Source of the DNA: JBFWNG01 sp050251195 | GTDB taxonomy: Bacteria; Bdellovibrionota_B; Oligoflexia; Oligoflexales; Oligoflexaceae | Assembly: GCA_050251195.1 (NCBI GenBank) | Contig: JBFWNG010000009.1 | Span: forward strand, 96,829-160,828 | Length of the DNA: 64,000 nt | Reading direction: 5' to 3' | Shown here: positions 34,322-42,827 of the stretch, one piece after another | Layout: every line of letters begins with the position of its first letter | Numbering within the stretch: position 1 is the first letter of the stretch | Program-made: the position numbers and the translations under genes | The notes under the pieces: generated by a model | What the model was told of the DNA's origin: nothing | Seen by the model: only the letters and a program-made list of their open reading frames with translations | Database searches by the model: none

Positions 34322-36037
34322 CTATCTTACCGAGTAAAACTTGGTATCACCCCAAGACTGTTTATGGACCAGGTTAGAATCTGCCTGCGGGAACGAAAAT
34401 GTAAACATAAGTCCCAACGTGAAATCCGTGCGGTCAAAGACTTGAAGCTCTGGGTTTTTTACCTCAACGTAACTAATAAATCCCTCTATCCTTTTTGTTG
34501 GGGTATATGTCCAAGCAAGATTGAGTTTATATACGAGTCCCGCGTCGTTTCTCGCACATTGGTGGATGTCGCCGGCCTGGGTCGTTGACGCGGTGACAAC
34601 TCCAGAACACGATTTCGATCGAAGATACTTTGCGTCGTAGACGTCTTGAAATGTTCCTACCATGCCTATGGCTGTTACCTCGGATATGACTTCGTGTTCT
34701 ACAGTGAGAAGAAAGCCGGTCCGCTGGTAGTCCAGCCAGTAGTCGTTGTACGTATAATCGTAACGAAAAAACTCCGCCTCTATTCCGGTGTCGAATTGCG
34801 GGAGATCCATTCTGTGCTTTACGCCAAGACTGAACGATTTATCTATCGACGATTGGTTGAAGTTGTATGTCTTGTTCGAAAACTCAGGCAATTCACTGTC
34901 AATTTCCTTTTCGAAATACATGTACAACATTGACCGGTTATTACTATTGTATTCCAATCCGACCCAGGGAACCACTAGGCTGGTTCTTGAAACGTTTAGT
35001 GTTTGTTTGAGAGCCTTGTTTTCGTCCGGAACGGGAAAAAACGTCGACCCCGATCGAGCAAATTCGTACGCTGCAAACAATCCGAAATAAAAGTATTTAT
35101 TTGTTTTCTTTTTGAAGTCCGCCAAGAGACGGTGTCTCCTAGTGAGAAGATCGCTGCGGTAGGGAAAGTAGGCAAAATCGAGTGGGTCATCAAAATAGGT
35201 TTTAATCCTGTCTTCGTCTGATACCCAGTTTTGGGTGTAATGATAGCCGACAAAAGTTTGCGAATTTCCCTCCACAAATGGCCCAACTCCAATGCCCGCT
35301 TCAAAGTCGAGCTCGTTTGTACTTTTCTCTTCTTTTTCAAGGCCTTTTTGCGGGTGCGGGTTGTTTTGCGTACCAAACGTATTAAGAAATCCAATTCCCG
35401 AAAACCAATAATGAGGGTAGTTAAAAAGTGAGTACTTACTGTACTTAAAAAGAGCCTTGTTGTTATCTGGAGACGGCAGGTCCTGTTCTATTTTATAGTC
35501 AAATTTATTTACCGCCAGGCTCTGCTTTAGTTCGGAGATGATGGCGATATGCTCGCCATCCGGGAATCTAGCGACGTACTGGTCAATCCAGTAGCTCGCA
35601 AGCTTCTTATTCTGATCTTTATATTCCGTGGCGATGAGCTGAAAAATGGCCGCTTTCGCGTAGGCGTCATTATAAATGGAAGCCTTTGTAAAGGCTCGCT
35701 TGGAACGCAAACGCTTGTTGAGTGCCCTATAGCACATGCCTTGGTAGTAAAAATTGGTCGGAAGCAGACCAAGCTTTTTTTCGGTCCTCTTTAGGACGGA
35801 CAAAGCCTTTTTAAATTGCCCGGTTTCGTAATAAGTTGCACCTAAGAGAGTCCAAGCGTTATAGTCCTCAGGGTTGTCCCTCAAATGGGTGCGATACAGT
35901 CTTGTCGCGGAATCAAATTGACCCTTTGCAAACGCATCATTAGCCTCATTAAGGGTTTGGGCGTTCAGTCGGGGAAGCCAGATAAGGGCCGCCAAGGAAA
36001 GGAAAAGCGCAAGAAATCCTTTGGGGACACAATACAA
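34322..36037 (-). CDS. TPR protein with C-terminal outer-membrane beta-barrel
   Basis: 571 aa from a TTG start (GGGTAAG upstream). The signal peptide covers about residues 1-26 (FLALFLSLAALIWLPRLNA). Residues 28-180 are TPR helices (AFAKGQFDSATRLYRTHLRDNPEDYNAWTLLGATYYETGQFKKAL is the clearest part). From residue 215 on there are many aromatic, alternating strands (FVGYHYTQNWV, KYFYFGLFAAYEFA, TGFLLTVEHEVISE) as in a barrel of about 14 strands. The periplasmic TPR plus barrel layout is that of Slam-type lipoprotein exporters; similarity beyond layout cannot be judged by eye. First gene of the PilZ/HAD operon. Confidence 0.7.
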   Translation of the reverse strand: MYCVPKGFLALFLSLAALIWLPRLNAQTLNEANDAFAKGQFDSATRLYRTHLRDNPEDYNAWTLLGATYYETGQFKKALSVLKRTEKKLGLLPTNFYYQGMCYRALNKRLRSKRAFTKASIYNDAYAKAAIFQLIATEYKDQNKKLASYWIDQYVARFPDGEHIAIISELKQSLAVNKFDYKIEQDLPSPDNNKALFKYSKYSLFNYPHYWFSGIGFLNTFGTQNNPHPQKGLEKEEKSTNELDFEAGIGVGPFVEGNSQTFVGYHYTQNWVSDEDRIKTYFDDPLDFAYFPYRSDLLTRRHRLLADFKKKTNKYFYFGLFAAYEFARSGSTFFPVPDENKALKQTLNVSRTSLVVPWVGLEYNSNNRSMLYMYFEKEIDSELPEFSNKTYNFNQSSIDKSFSLGVKHRMDLPQFDTGIEAEFFRYDYTYNDYWLDYQRTGFLLTVEHEVISEVTAIGMVGTFQDVYDAKYLRSKSCSGVVTASTTQAGDIHQCARNDAGLVYKLNLAWTYTPTKRIEGFISYVEVKNPELQVFDRTDFTLGLMFTFSFPQADSNLVHKQSWGDTKFYSVR

Positions 36038-36114
36038 AACTTACCCTTTTTGCCAAATATTATGTACAATTATATACGAACCTAACATGTTTTAGGATGA
36101 TAAAAAAGTAAAGT

Positions 36115-36915
36115 ATGTTTGCAGGTCTTCATATTTCAGGTCCTAACGCGTTCAAGACGAGTTTTGTTGCCGTTTCAGGGAAGCAAAACGAACCACTTCA
36201 AATTGAATGCGTTTATGAACGCATTGGATCAACGGCGCGCCGTCTTTCCGACGAACGTCTTGTAGAAATAATTCTTCTGGAAGGTCCGTTCAAAAAAATC
36301 AGCGTCGATTGTCCACTCTCGGAACCTCCGTGCGTGCGATGCATTCGACCCATCTGCCCAGGCACAATGGCTTGCGACGACGTGAGCGTCGCGTACCTCT
36401 TGGCTTTGTCGCAAAAAAGAAAAAGTGCTAAAAAGTTTTTCAATCCGCAAACCAATAGGCTTTGGGATATTGTGTCCGCCGTTGCGGGCGACGGCACGAG
36501 ATTAGAACCGACCTACAGCCCCAATATGGCTCCGATTGCCACTCGAGCCAAGACGTTACAAAAGCGCTTGAACTCTCTGGGATTGAATATCGAACTGGCA
36601 GAAACGTCGGTCCCATACTCCCTTGTGGAGTTTGCCAAAAAGCTGAAAATGTCAGAAGACATTCCCGCACATTACCGCAATTTTGAACACGGCAATAAAA
36701 CGCGGCGCGAAATTTTTGAAAAAATGCAAGAAACCGGCCTGCTCAGCACCGCTGTGGATCTTTCGACAAAGCAAAAAATCGTCAAGACGGTCGAGAACTT
36801 TCAGGCATTTGTTACCGCAGTGGTGAGTGCCTATATTTTTTACGGCAAGTTCCATCCCAAGCCCAATATTCTTCCCCGAGAGGACGGTTGGGTCTACGTT
36901 CCTATCATCGAGTAA
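36115..36915 (+). CDS. DUF429-like protein with inserted Cys cluster
   Basis: 266 aa. The overall scheme matches DUF429 predicted RNase-H-fold nucleases: an opening strand FAGLHISGPNAFKTSFVAV, an acidic DCPLS after a beta strand, and an ending AFVTAVVSAYIFYG, then EDGWVYVPI, equal to the family's final D-A-x-x-A-A and E-G-W-(I/V)-x-x-P pattern. An insertion CVRCIRPICPGTMAC (C-x2-C-x4-C-x5-C) may bind zinc or an iron-sulfur cluster. Key acidic residues of the opening strand are not obvious, so activity is uncertain. Divergent from the TPR-barrel operon. Confidence 0.6.
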   Translation: MFAGLHISGPNAFKTSFVAVSGKQNEPLQIECVYERIGSTARRLSDERLVEIILLEGPFKKISVDCPLSEPPCVRCIRPICPGTMACDDVSVAYLLALSQKRKSAKKFFNPQTNRLWDIVSAVAGDGTRLEPTYSPNMAPIATRAKTLQKRLNSLGLNIELAETSVPYSLVEFAKKLKMSEDIPAHYRNFEHGNKTRREIFEKMQETGLLSTAVDLSTKQKIVKTVENFQAFVTAVVSAYIFYGKFHPKPNILPREDGWVYVPIIE

Positions 36916-36966
36916 CCATTCATAATTTTGTAAAGTCCGCTGAAGAAACTCCGATAGGCTGATGGA

Positions 36967-37103
36967 GAGATCCTTCGCTTCGCTCAGGATGACGAAGTCG
37001 CTCAGGATGACGAAGTCGCTCAGGATGACGAAGTCGCTCAGGATGACGAACTCACACCGTCATCGCGAGCCACACCGTCATCCTGAGCGAAGCGAAGGAT
37101 CTC
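36967..37103. repeat. 27-bp inverted repeat enclosing 18-bp tandem repeats
   Basis: The left arm 36967-36993 is the exact reverse complement of 37077-37103 (27 of 27). Starting at 36981, the 18-bp unit CGCTCAGGATGACGAAGT is repeated four times (36981-36998, 36999-37016, 37017-37034, 37035-37052; the last has one change). A partial degenerate copy (GTCATCGCGAG) lies between the array and the right arm. The left-arm sequence also occurs at 25328. It fills the gap between the DUF429 and PP2C genes. Confidence 0.85.
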
Positions 37104-37127
37104 AAGAAAAAGCGATAGGAAAAAACA

Positions 37128-37859
37128 TTGATCGTTAAGATGTTCGCAAAAACAGATGTTGGACGTGTTCGCAAAAAGAACCAAGATTCTTTTTTAGCGA
37201 ATGCGCAGATCGGCCTGGCTATCGTCGCTGACGGAATCGGCGGACGGAAGGGCGGAGAGGTTGCTTCAAAACTTGCCGTAGACGGTATCAAGAACCATTT
37301 CTTGGATGTGAATGCATTGCGTCCCGATGAAATAGCACCTTTTCTTGCGTCGAGCGTTGACAAAGTAAACCAAGAGATTTTCACTCGCGGTCAATCAGGA
37401 GATACGGCGGGAATGGGCACGACGTTGAATTGTCTGTTGTTTGCTGGCGATACTTTACATGTCGCCCACATTGGAGACAGCCGCACTTATCTTTATTATA
37501 AAGGGAACCTTTGGCAACTCACGCTCGATCACAACATGAAAGTGTACGGCGAGCGGGGTTGGATTCCAAAAGAGATCGTCGAAACGAGCTCCAAGTCCGG
37601 TGCTTTGGTGCGTGCGTTAGGGCTCTCGCCCCAGTGCGAAGTCGATATTTACGAAAAGCAAATAAGACCGGGAGAAATCTTTTTGACTTGCTCCGACGGA
37701 CTTACCGGGATGGTTTCAGATCAAAAAATAACGGCGATTATCAGAGAAAACGAAAACGTGCTGGAACGCGTTCCGACGCTTCTCGTCCAAGAAGCGAATA
37801 GAAATGGGGGTAAAGACAACATAACGGTTGTCCTGTCTCAGGTCGCGGAGGGCGCATGA
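37128..37859 (+). CDS. PP2C-type Ser/Thr protein phosphatase
   Basis: 243 aa from a TTG with AGGA upstream; the ATG at 37140 is an alternative. Removes phosphate from Ser/Thr, usually opposing an STK. PP2C motifs: TDVGRVRKKNQDSF (metal site), VADGIGGRKGGE (the Asp-Gly metal site), GMGTTLNCLL, VAHIGDSRTYL, and LTCSDGLTGMV near the end with the metal-binding Asp. No membrane segment, so cytosolic. The stop overlaps the next start by 4 bp (ATGA). It probably acts on targets of the kinase at 29999-32131 (inference from content and distance). Confidence 0.92.
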   Translation: MIVKMFAKTDVGRVRKKNQDSFLANAQIGLAIVADGIGGRKGGEVASKLAVDGIKNHFLDVNALRPDEIAPFLASSVDKVNQEIFTRGQSGDTAGMGTTLNCLLFAGDTLHVAHIGDSRTYLYYKGNLWQLTLDHNMKVYGERGWIPKEIVETSSKSGALVRALGLSPQCEVDIYEKQIRPGEIFLTCSDGLTGMVSDQKITAIIRENENVLERVPTLLVQEANRNGGKDNITVVLSQVAEGA

Positions 37860-39139
37860 GTCAGAAGCTCTACCTTGTCAGGATAAATCTCGAGAAATTC
37901 GTCGGTCCAATGACGGCAAACGAATTGAAGACATCTTATCGAAAGATGATTTTCGGTCTTCAAGACGAAGTAGCGTCGAGCAATAGAACGTGGGTCGCGT
38001 TTGATGACCTTGGTAAGTTAAGACGATGGTATCCCGAGCTTCTCGATCTTGTTCAAAAGGATATGCTTGCAGGTTGGGCGAGCGCTGATACAAAACTCAA
38101 CGTTTCTCGTTCCAAACCTGCCCGTAAAACATCCATGATGGCAAAACTAGCGGTCATTGCACTGAGTGCTCTCGTTGCCGCGTCTGGAATATATCTTGCT
38201 CGAGCTAACAACCTGGCAAGCAAACTACTGGCCTTCAAAGACTCCAACCTGGCGAGAGCAAACGACTACGTCAAGGATCGAAATTGGGATCGACTGGAGG
38301 CTTTGGTCAACAAGAACCGGGGCGAGATTGTGAAAGCAATTTCCGACGGCAGAGACCTGAGGGAATGGCAGCCGGCTCTTCGGGCGCTAGCGTTTGCGAA
38401 TGAGGGTGAAGTTAACGGATTTCCCGCACGCATGTTGATGGAAACCGACTCGACAACCGCGCCTAAAGATTGTTCTGTCAAGGCTTGGAAAGAAACCTGG
38501 ATCGCAAGCCAGAGGGGTTGGAAGGACTTCGTCACCGGAAGAAACATACCAAACACCGATTGGGCGCGGATTCTGCTTTGGGACCCGGATTGGGTGAAAG
38601 CAAGACGTATCGCGGGATGGCAGGATCCAAGGAACTACTATGAGGCCTGCATACTCATGGCCCTCAAGGCGCTCAAACAGGTTGTGATTCGCGGTAATCC
38701 CCAGTCAGGACTGAAAAACGTGCTCATGGCGCGCCTTGACTGGCAAAAGAGCATCATTTTGGACCTGGAAGGCAGCGAAGAGTATAGCATGTCGGGAAGT
38801 CTTTGGACGCTCAGTTGCGTGGAGAGCGTGACCGATCGTGATTACAAGAACTGCAGCTCGAACGTATCTATGGCGGGGGATTGGGATCGTCTCATAAAGA
38901 ACCGTATATTTTTGGGCAGACTGAAATCATACGTTAAGAAAACGGCGTCACAGGATGACCTACAGGCCATGAAAGGTCTCATGGATTTGTGGAAGCCTCT
39001 TGAGGTATCTTCAGGACTTCAATTCGACGAAGAAGGGCTATTCTTCCAAACTTATGTCTCCGAGCAAGGCAATTTGGGCGCGACGCGGGACGCTCTACGA
39101 TCAAGGCTTTCTCATATCGACCTGAGATCATTCCCATAA
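37856..39139 (+). CDS. GYF-like domain membrane protein of unknown function
   Basis: 427 aa. Residues 1-60 resemble the bacterial GYF_2 domain (LYLVRINLEKFVGPMTANEL, then WVAFDDL), which can bind Pro-rich peptides. One membrane helix follows near residues 85-110 (MMAKLAVIALSALVAASGIYLA), and a large domain after it should lie in the periplasm. Translational coupling to the PP2C phosphatase (ATGA overlap) suggests it works in the same signalling path, perhaps as the membrane anchor. The Pro-rich region of the kinase is a conceivable ligand; this is speculation. Confidence 0.65.
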   Translation: MSQKLYLVRINLEKFVGPMTANELKTSYRKMIFGLQDEVASSNRTWVAFDDLGKLRRWYPELLDLVQKDMLAGWASADTKLNVSRSKPARKTSMMAKLAVIALSALVAASGIYLARANNLASKLLAFKDSNLARANDYVKDRNWDRLEALVNKNRGEIVKAISDGRDLREWQPALRALAFANEGEVNGFPARMLMETDSTTAPKDCSVKAWKETWIASQRGWKDFVTGRNIPNTDWARILLWDPDWVKARRIAGWQDPRNYYEACILMALKALKQVVIRGNPQSGLKNVLMARLDWQKSIILDLEGSEEYSMSGSLWTLSCVESVTDRDYKNCSSNVSMAGDWDRLIKNRIFLGRLKSYVKKTASQDDLQAMKGLMDLWKPLEVSSGLQFDEEGLFFQTYVSEQGNLGATRDALRSRLSHIDLRSFP

Positions 39140-39186
39140 ATCGACTTCAAGACTAGACTTGCGCTGCCTGTCCGCCTGGGCTAAGT

Positions 39187-39223
39187 ACGTCGCTGCGGTA
39201 AGTTTCGATTTCCGCAGCGACGT
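39187..39223 (+). other. Strong 12-bp hairpin upstream of CPBP gene
   Basis: ACGTCGCTGCGG (39187-39198), a 13-base loop, then its exact complement (39212-39223). It ends 19 bp before the GTG of the next gene and has no T run, so it could be a terminator for the GYF gene or a leader structure for the protease gene. Confidence 0.5.
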
Positions 39224-39241
39224 GTTCGCTAGAGAAAGCTA

Positions 39242-39865
39242 GTGCAAGAACAGAGAAAATCGGAATCTGAAATCAACAAGTCGTCGACAACAACGTTTTT
39301 GGCGTCAGCGTCCGTTATCTATAGTGTTATGGCCGTTACAGGCGCTTTAATCTCCATATATGTCCACGGCAGCTTCGCGGAGGTTACCCGTGTCTCGCGT
39401 GACCTTCTTTTAGAGTCTGCGGTTCTGGGCGGTCTGGGTGCAGGCGTGCTCCTTATTTTAAATTATTTGCTGGCAGATTTTTTTCCCGCCTACCAAGAAT
39501 TCAAGAGAATGTTGGTTACGATTTTGGGGCCGCTTTCGTTGGTCGCGCTGGTCTTTCTAGCCTTAGTATCTTCAATTGGAGAGGAGCTTCTATTTCGCGT
39601 GGCGATACAGCCTTCATTTGGTCTGGTCGCAACCAGCATAATTTTTGGCCTGCTGCATATGGGGCCCGGCGGTGGAATTTCCATCTGGAGCCTATGGGCT
39701 TTATGTGCGGGGCTCCTTATTGGGTGGATGTTTCAGCGGACCGGGGTGATATGGGGGCCGGTGTTATGTCACTTTTTGGTAAACGCTATTTCTATGACAA
39801 GGATTCGCCTGACTTATATCAAGGAAACAGGGACTGGCGACGGCAAAATGACGGACGAAGAATGA
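39242..39865 (+). CDS. CPBP family intramembrane protease
   Basis: 207 aa from a GTG start. About six hydrophobic segments. The abortive-infection/CAAX-protease signature is present: EELLFRVAIQP (E-E-x-x-x-R, near residue 117), then GLLHMGPGG with the second His motif, and HFLVNAISMTRIR as the last His-containing helix. These proteases cut within membranes; bacterial substrates are mostly unknown. The stop overlaps the trmL start by 4 bp (ATGA), so the two genes are coupled. Confidence 0.85.
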   Translation: MQEQRKSESEINKSSTTTFLASASVIYSVMAVTGALISIYVHGSFAEVTRVSRDLLLESAVLGGLGAGVLLILNYLLADFFPAYQEFKRMLVTILGPLSLVALVFLALVSSIGEELLFRVAIQPSFGLVATSIIFGLLHMGPGGGISIWSLWALCAGLLIGWMFQRTGVIWGPVLCHFLVNAISMTRIRLTYIKETGTGDGKMTDEE

Positions 39866-40341
39866 AGAAAAATCATCCCCACATTTGTTTGTTCCAACCC
39901 GAAATACCCCAGAACGTGGGAAGTATTGCCCGACTGGCGGCCGCAACGGCTTGTCGGCTCCATCTTGTGAAGCCATTTGGTTTCTCCACGAGCGACAAGA
40001 ATCTGAGGCGTCCGGGATTGGATTATTGGCCATTTCTTGACTTGGAGATTCATGATAGCATTTCGGAGTTGTTGAACTGGTTTCCCGAGAAGGTGGCCTT
40101 TTTCTCAAAACGAGGCACGCAGCATTATTCGGAAATTAGTACCGATACCGAGATGTTTATCTTTGGAAGGGAGACAACGGGATTGCCGGCTGACATTCAC
40201 GAGTCCTACAAAGATAAGATGTATAAGATACCAATGTTTCATCCGGGCGTACGAAGTTTGAACCTGGCGAATTCCGTGGCTATTGTGGTGTACGACCAGC
40301 TTAGCCGCAGAGGGCTTTTCTCGTCGGAAGTTTTATCTTAG
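39862..40341 (+). CDS. trmL: tRNA (cytidine(34)-2'-O)-methyltransferase
   Basis: 159 aa from the ATG at 39862; a longer frame overlaps the protease gene and is not needed. SPOUT-family methyltransferase that methylates the wobble ribose of leucine tRNAs with SAM. Visible: ICLFQPEIPQNVGSIARLAAATAC at the start, LHLVKPFGF, MFIFGRETTGLP (the SPOUT knot loop), and VRSLNLANSVAIVVYD at the end. Length is typical of TrmL. Confidence 0.93.
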   Translation: MKKNHPHICLFQPEIPQNVGSIARLAAATACRLHLVKPFGFSTSDKNLRRPGLDYWPFLDLEIHDSISELLNWFPEKVAFFSKRGTQHYSEISTDTEMFIFGRETTGLPADIHESYKDKMYKIPMFHPGVRSLNLANSVAIVVYDQLSRRGLFSSEVLS

Positions 40342-40349
40342 AGGGTCAT

Positions 40350-41456
40350 GTGAAGTCGACTGATACTGAATTTAGGATAGAAAATTTTGTCGTCCCGAGT
40401 CTGCTCGAAACGAGGGGCTATCATATCGACGAAGTGGATGTTCCCGTTAAAATCGATCAAAATGAGTCGCCAGAAGACTTTCCCCAAGAAATAAAAGATG
40501 CGATCATTGAGAACCTTCGAAAAAGATCATGGAACAGGTATCCACCGCCTTTCGCCGATAGTTTATCGGAAAAACTTGGGCGAAAATTGGGCTACGACGC
40601 TTCCTACGTCCTGACGGCGCCGGGATCAAACTACCTTATCAGCATTTTACTGGATGTTTTCGCGCGGCGAAAAGTCGGCAAGAATATCATTCTTCGCCCT
40701 TCGTTTCCTCTGTTCGAATCACATTGCCGCTACTCAGGCATTCCATACGAAACCTGGGATCTGGACGATAACTTTAAGTTTGATCTCAAGAAACTCGAAA
40801 ACTTGCCCAAGCATTCCCTCATCCTTTTTGCGTCCCCCAACAACCCGACCGGATCAAGTATTTCAAGCGCGGAGCTCGAGAGTATATTGCAAACCAACCC
40901 GACTTCGCTTGTTATCGCGGATGAAGCGTATTTTGAGTTTTCAAGCACTCCGTATCATCCTCTGGTCGCTCGGTATAGGAATCTTGTCATTATTCGAACG
41001 TTCTCTAAAGCTCTTGGCCTTGCGGGCGTGCGGATCGGCTATATCTTGGCGTCACCGGACATTATCACTCAGGTGCGCAAACTCCGATTGCCGTTTCTCC
41101 TCAATATGTTCACTCTGGAAGTTTTCGACGCCGCCTTGACCTCCAAAAAGATCGCGGATTTCACGGAAGCTAATATAGCGCGTCTAAGAAGTGAGCGGGA
41201 GAGATTGTATGCTGAACTTGCGCCAGTTTTTGCTCGCAAAGGACATCGTCTGTATCCCTCGGACGCGAACTTTCTGCTGGCAAAACTTAGTAGCGACGAA
41301 GCGTGTGAATCCTTCTACAAAGGTCTCATCAAGGGAGGGGTGCTCGTGCGCAATATTTCCAGGGGGTTGAGACTTCAAGGATGCTTAAGAATCTCCATAG
41401 GTACTGCCGAGGAAAACGACAAATTGCGGTCCCTTGTTTTGGCAAATCTGCAATAA
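40350..41456 (+). CDS. hisC: Histidinol-phosphate aminotransferase-like PLP enzyme
   Basis: 368 aa from GTG. Fold-type I aminotransferase. The start KIDQNESP matches the HisC substrate-binding N-terminus. ASPNNPTGSS, VIADEAYFEF and TFSKALGLAGVRIGY follow, with the PLP-binding Lys220, and the conserved Arg is in LRLQGCLRISIG. No other histidine genes are here, so it may serve histidine synthesis from a dispersed pathway or act on another keto acid. 9 bp after trmL. Confidence 0.87.
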   Translation: MKSTDTEFRIENFVVPSLLETRGYHIDEVDVPVKIDQNESPEDFPQEIKDAIIENLRKRSWNRYPPPFADSLSEKLGRKLGYDASYVLTAPGSNYLISILLDVFARRKVGKNIILRPSFPLFESHCRYSGIPYETWDLDDNFKFDLKKLENLPKHSLILFASPNNPTGSSISSAELESILQTNPTSLVIADEAYFEFSSTPYHPLVARYRNLVIIRTFSKALGLAGVRIGYILASPDIITQVRKLRLPFLLNMFTLEVFDAALTSKKIADFTEANIARLRSERERLYAELAPVFARKGHRLYPSDANFLLAKLSSDEACESFYKGLIKGGVLVRNISRGLRLQGCLRISIGTAEENDKLRSLVLANLQ

Positions 41457-41525
41457 GATTTTTAATAACGAGTCATGTCGGGCTGTAAGGACCGTGTTCG
41501 GCCGTCTGCTATGAATTTCCTGTCT

Positions 41526-41551
41526 TAAAAAAAAGGAAAATCTGCCGATGG
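41526..41551 (+). promoter_or_regulatory. Candidate sigma-28 (FliA-type) promoter
   Basis: TAAA (41526-41529), 14 bp, then GCCGATGG (41544-41551), close to TAAA-N15-GCCGATAA of flagellar sigma-28 promoters. The start codon of the receiver/TPR gene is 32 bp downstream. Confidence 0.35.
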
Positions 41552-41582
41552 TTGTCTAAGAGTTTCTCTACATGGGGTTGTT

Positions 41583-42818
41583 ATGAGCAGCGAAAAAAGT
41601 CTGGCCGAAGAATTTAATATCAGCTCTCCGACGTCGCTTGGTCAGGGTGCTGGAATTATGATTGTTGAGGATCAGCAAGATATGCGGCTCATTGTCGCGC
41701 ATCATCTCAATAAGATGGGCTTTAAAAAAACGTTCCAGTATGGCGACGCAATGGACGCGGTTGAGTTTCTTAAAAATAAGGAATCTCCTCCGATCGATAT
41801 TCTTATTTGCTCCATGGAAATCCCAGGTGGTTTGAGCGGTATAGATTTCCTACAAGAGCTCAAGGAGAACCCCATTTTGGAAAGGGGACCATTTATCATG
41901 TCGATGGCAAACCCCAGCAAAGAAAAGATCATGCTCACAACTGAGTCCGGTGCCGACGAGATTCTCGTCAAGCCATTTAGCCTCAAAGATATTCTTCCTA
42001 AAATTAAGAACGCATTCACGATCTATCACAATCCAAAGAATCCTGAGAAGGTTTACGAGCTCGCCAAAAGACAGTTTAGAGAAGAAAAATACGACGAAGC
42101 GAAGAAGATCTATTCCCGCATCGCGCAAGCTACCGAAAAAGCCGCTCGCCCTTGCGTTGGTTTGGCGCGCGTCGAAGCAAAGTTGGGAAATGTTGACGGT
42201 GCCCTAAAACTGTTGGAAGAGGCGCAAAACCGCAATAAGCACTACGTGCATACCTACGTGGTTCGAGGAGAAATCCTCTCTGCTCAGAAGAAAATCGACG
42301 CCGCGATCGAACAATATAAGACCGCAATTGAGTTGTCGCCGTTAAACCCAATGCGCTACGAAAATGCGGCGCAACTCTTGTTTGATCAAAAGCGATACGA
42401 AGAAGCCATCCAGATCTTAGAAGTAGCGGTGAGAAACGAACTCAACTTTTCCTCGTTGCACCATTACTTGAGCCAAGGCTATTACGCCGTGAAAGACTAC
42501 AAAAAGGCGATTAAGCATATACGGTCGGCTTTGGGCCTAAATCCGGAGAACGTGGTTTATCTTAATCAGCTCGGAATCTCCTATAAAGAGTCGGGTCTGA
42601 TCGAGGAAGCGACGAAAACATACAACTCCATCATAAAATTAGATCCCAACAACAAGGCGGCCTTGTACAATAAGGCTATTTTGATGCATAGTACGGGCGC
42701 CGCCGATGAGGCCATCAAGATATTGTCCCGTCTGGTAGGCAAATATCCCGATTTTGAACAAGCAAAGACGAAGCTGGCCGAATATCAAAAGGGAAAAGGC
42801 GGCCAGCAAGCAAGTTAA
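41583..42818 (+). CDS. Receiver-like domain with TPR array
   Basis: 411 aa. Residues 20-145 are a receiver fold: IMIVEDQQDMR with the acidic pair, and ADEILVKPFSLKDI with the conserved Lys-Pro. At the phospho-acceptor strand DILICSMEIPGGLSG, Ser stands where Asp is expected, so it probably cannot be phosphorylated in the usual way. From residue 155 on there are about seven TPR units (for example AIEQYKTAIELSPLNPMRYENAAQLLF). It parallels the protein at 1155-2372. A flagellar-type promoter may drive it. sixA follows after 9 bp. Confidence 0.85.
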   Translation: MSSEKSLAEEFNISSPTSLGQGAGIMIVEDQQDMRLIVAHHLNKMGFKKTFQYGDAMDAVEFLKNKESPPIDILICSMEIPGGLSGIDFLQELKENPILERGPFIMSMANPSKEKIMLTTESGADEILVKPFSLKDILPKIKNAFTIYHNPKNPEKVYELAKRQFREEKYDEAKKIYSRIAQATEKAARPCVGLARVEAKLGNVDGALKLLEEAQNRNKHYVHTYVVRGEILSAQKKIDAAIEQYKTAIELSPLNPMRYENAAQLLFDQKRYEEAIQILEVAVRNELNFSSLHHYLSQGYYAVKDYKKAIKHIRSALGLNPENVVYLNQLGISYKESGLIEEATKTYNSIIKLDPNNKAALYNKAILMHSTGAADEAIKILSRLVGKYPDFEQAKTKLAEYQKGKGGQQAS

Positions 42819-42827
42819 AGAGGTTGC

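Noticed and set aside
36981..37052. Possible CRISPR array
   Set aside because: The 18-bp units are contiguous with no spacers and no cas genes are present.
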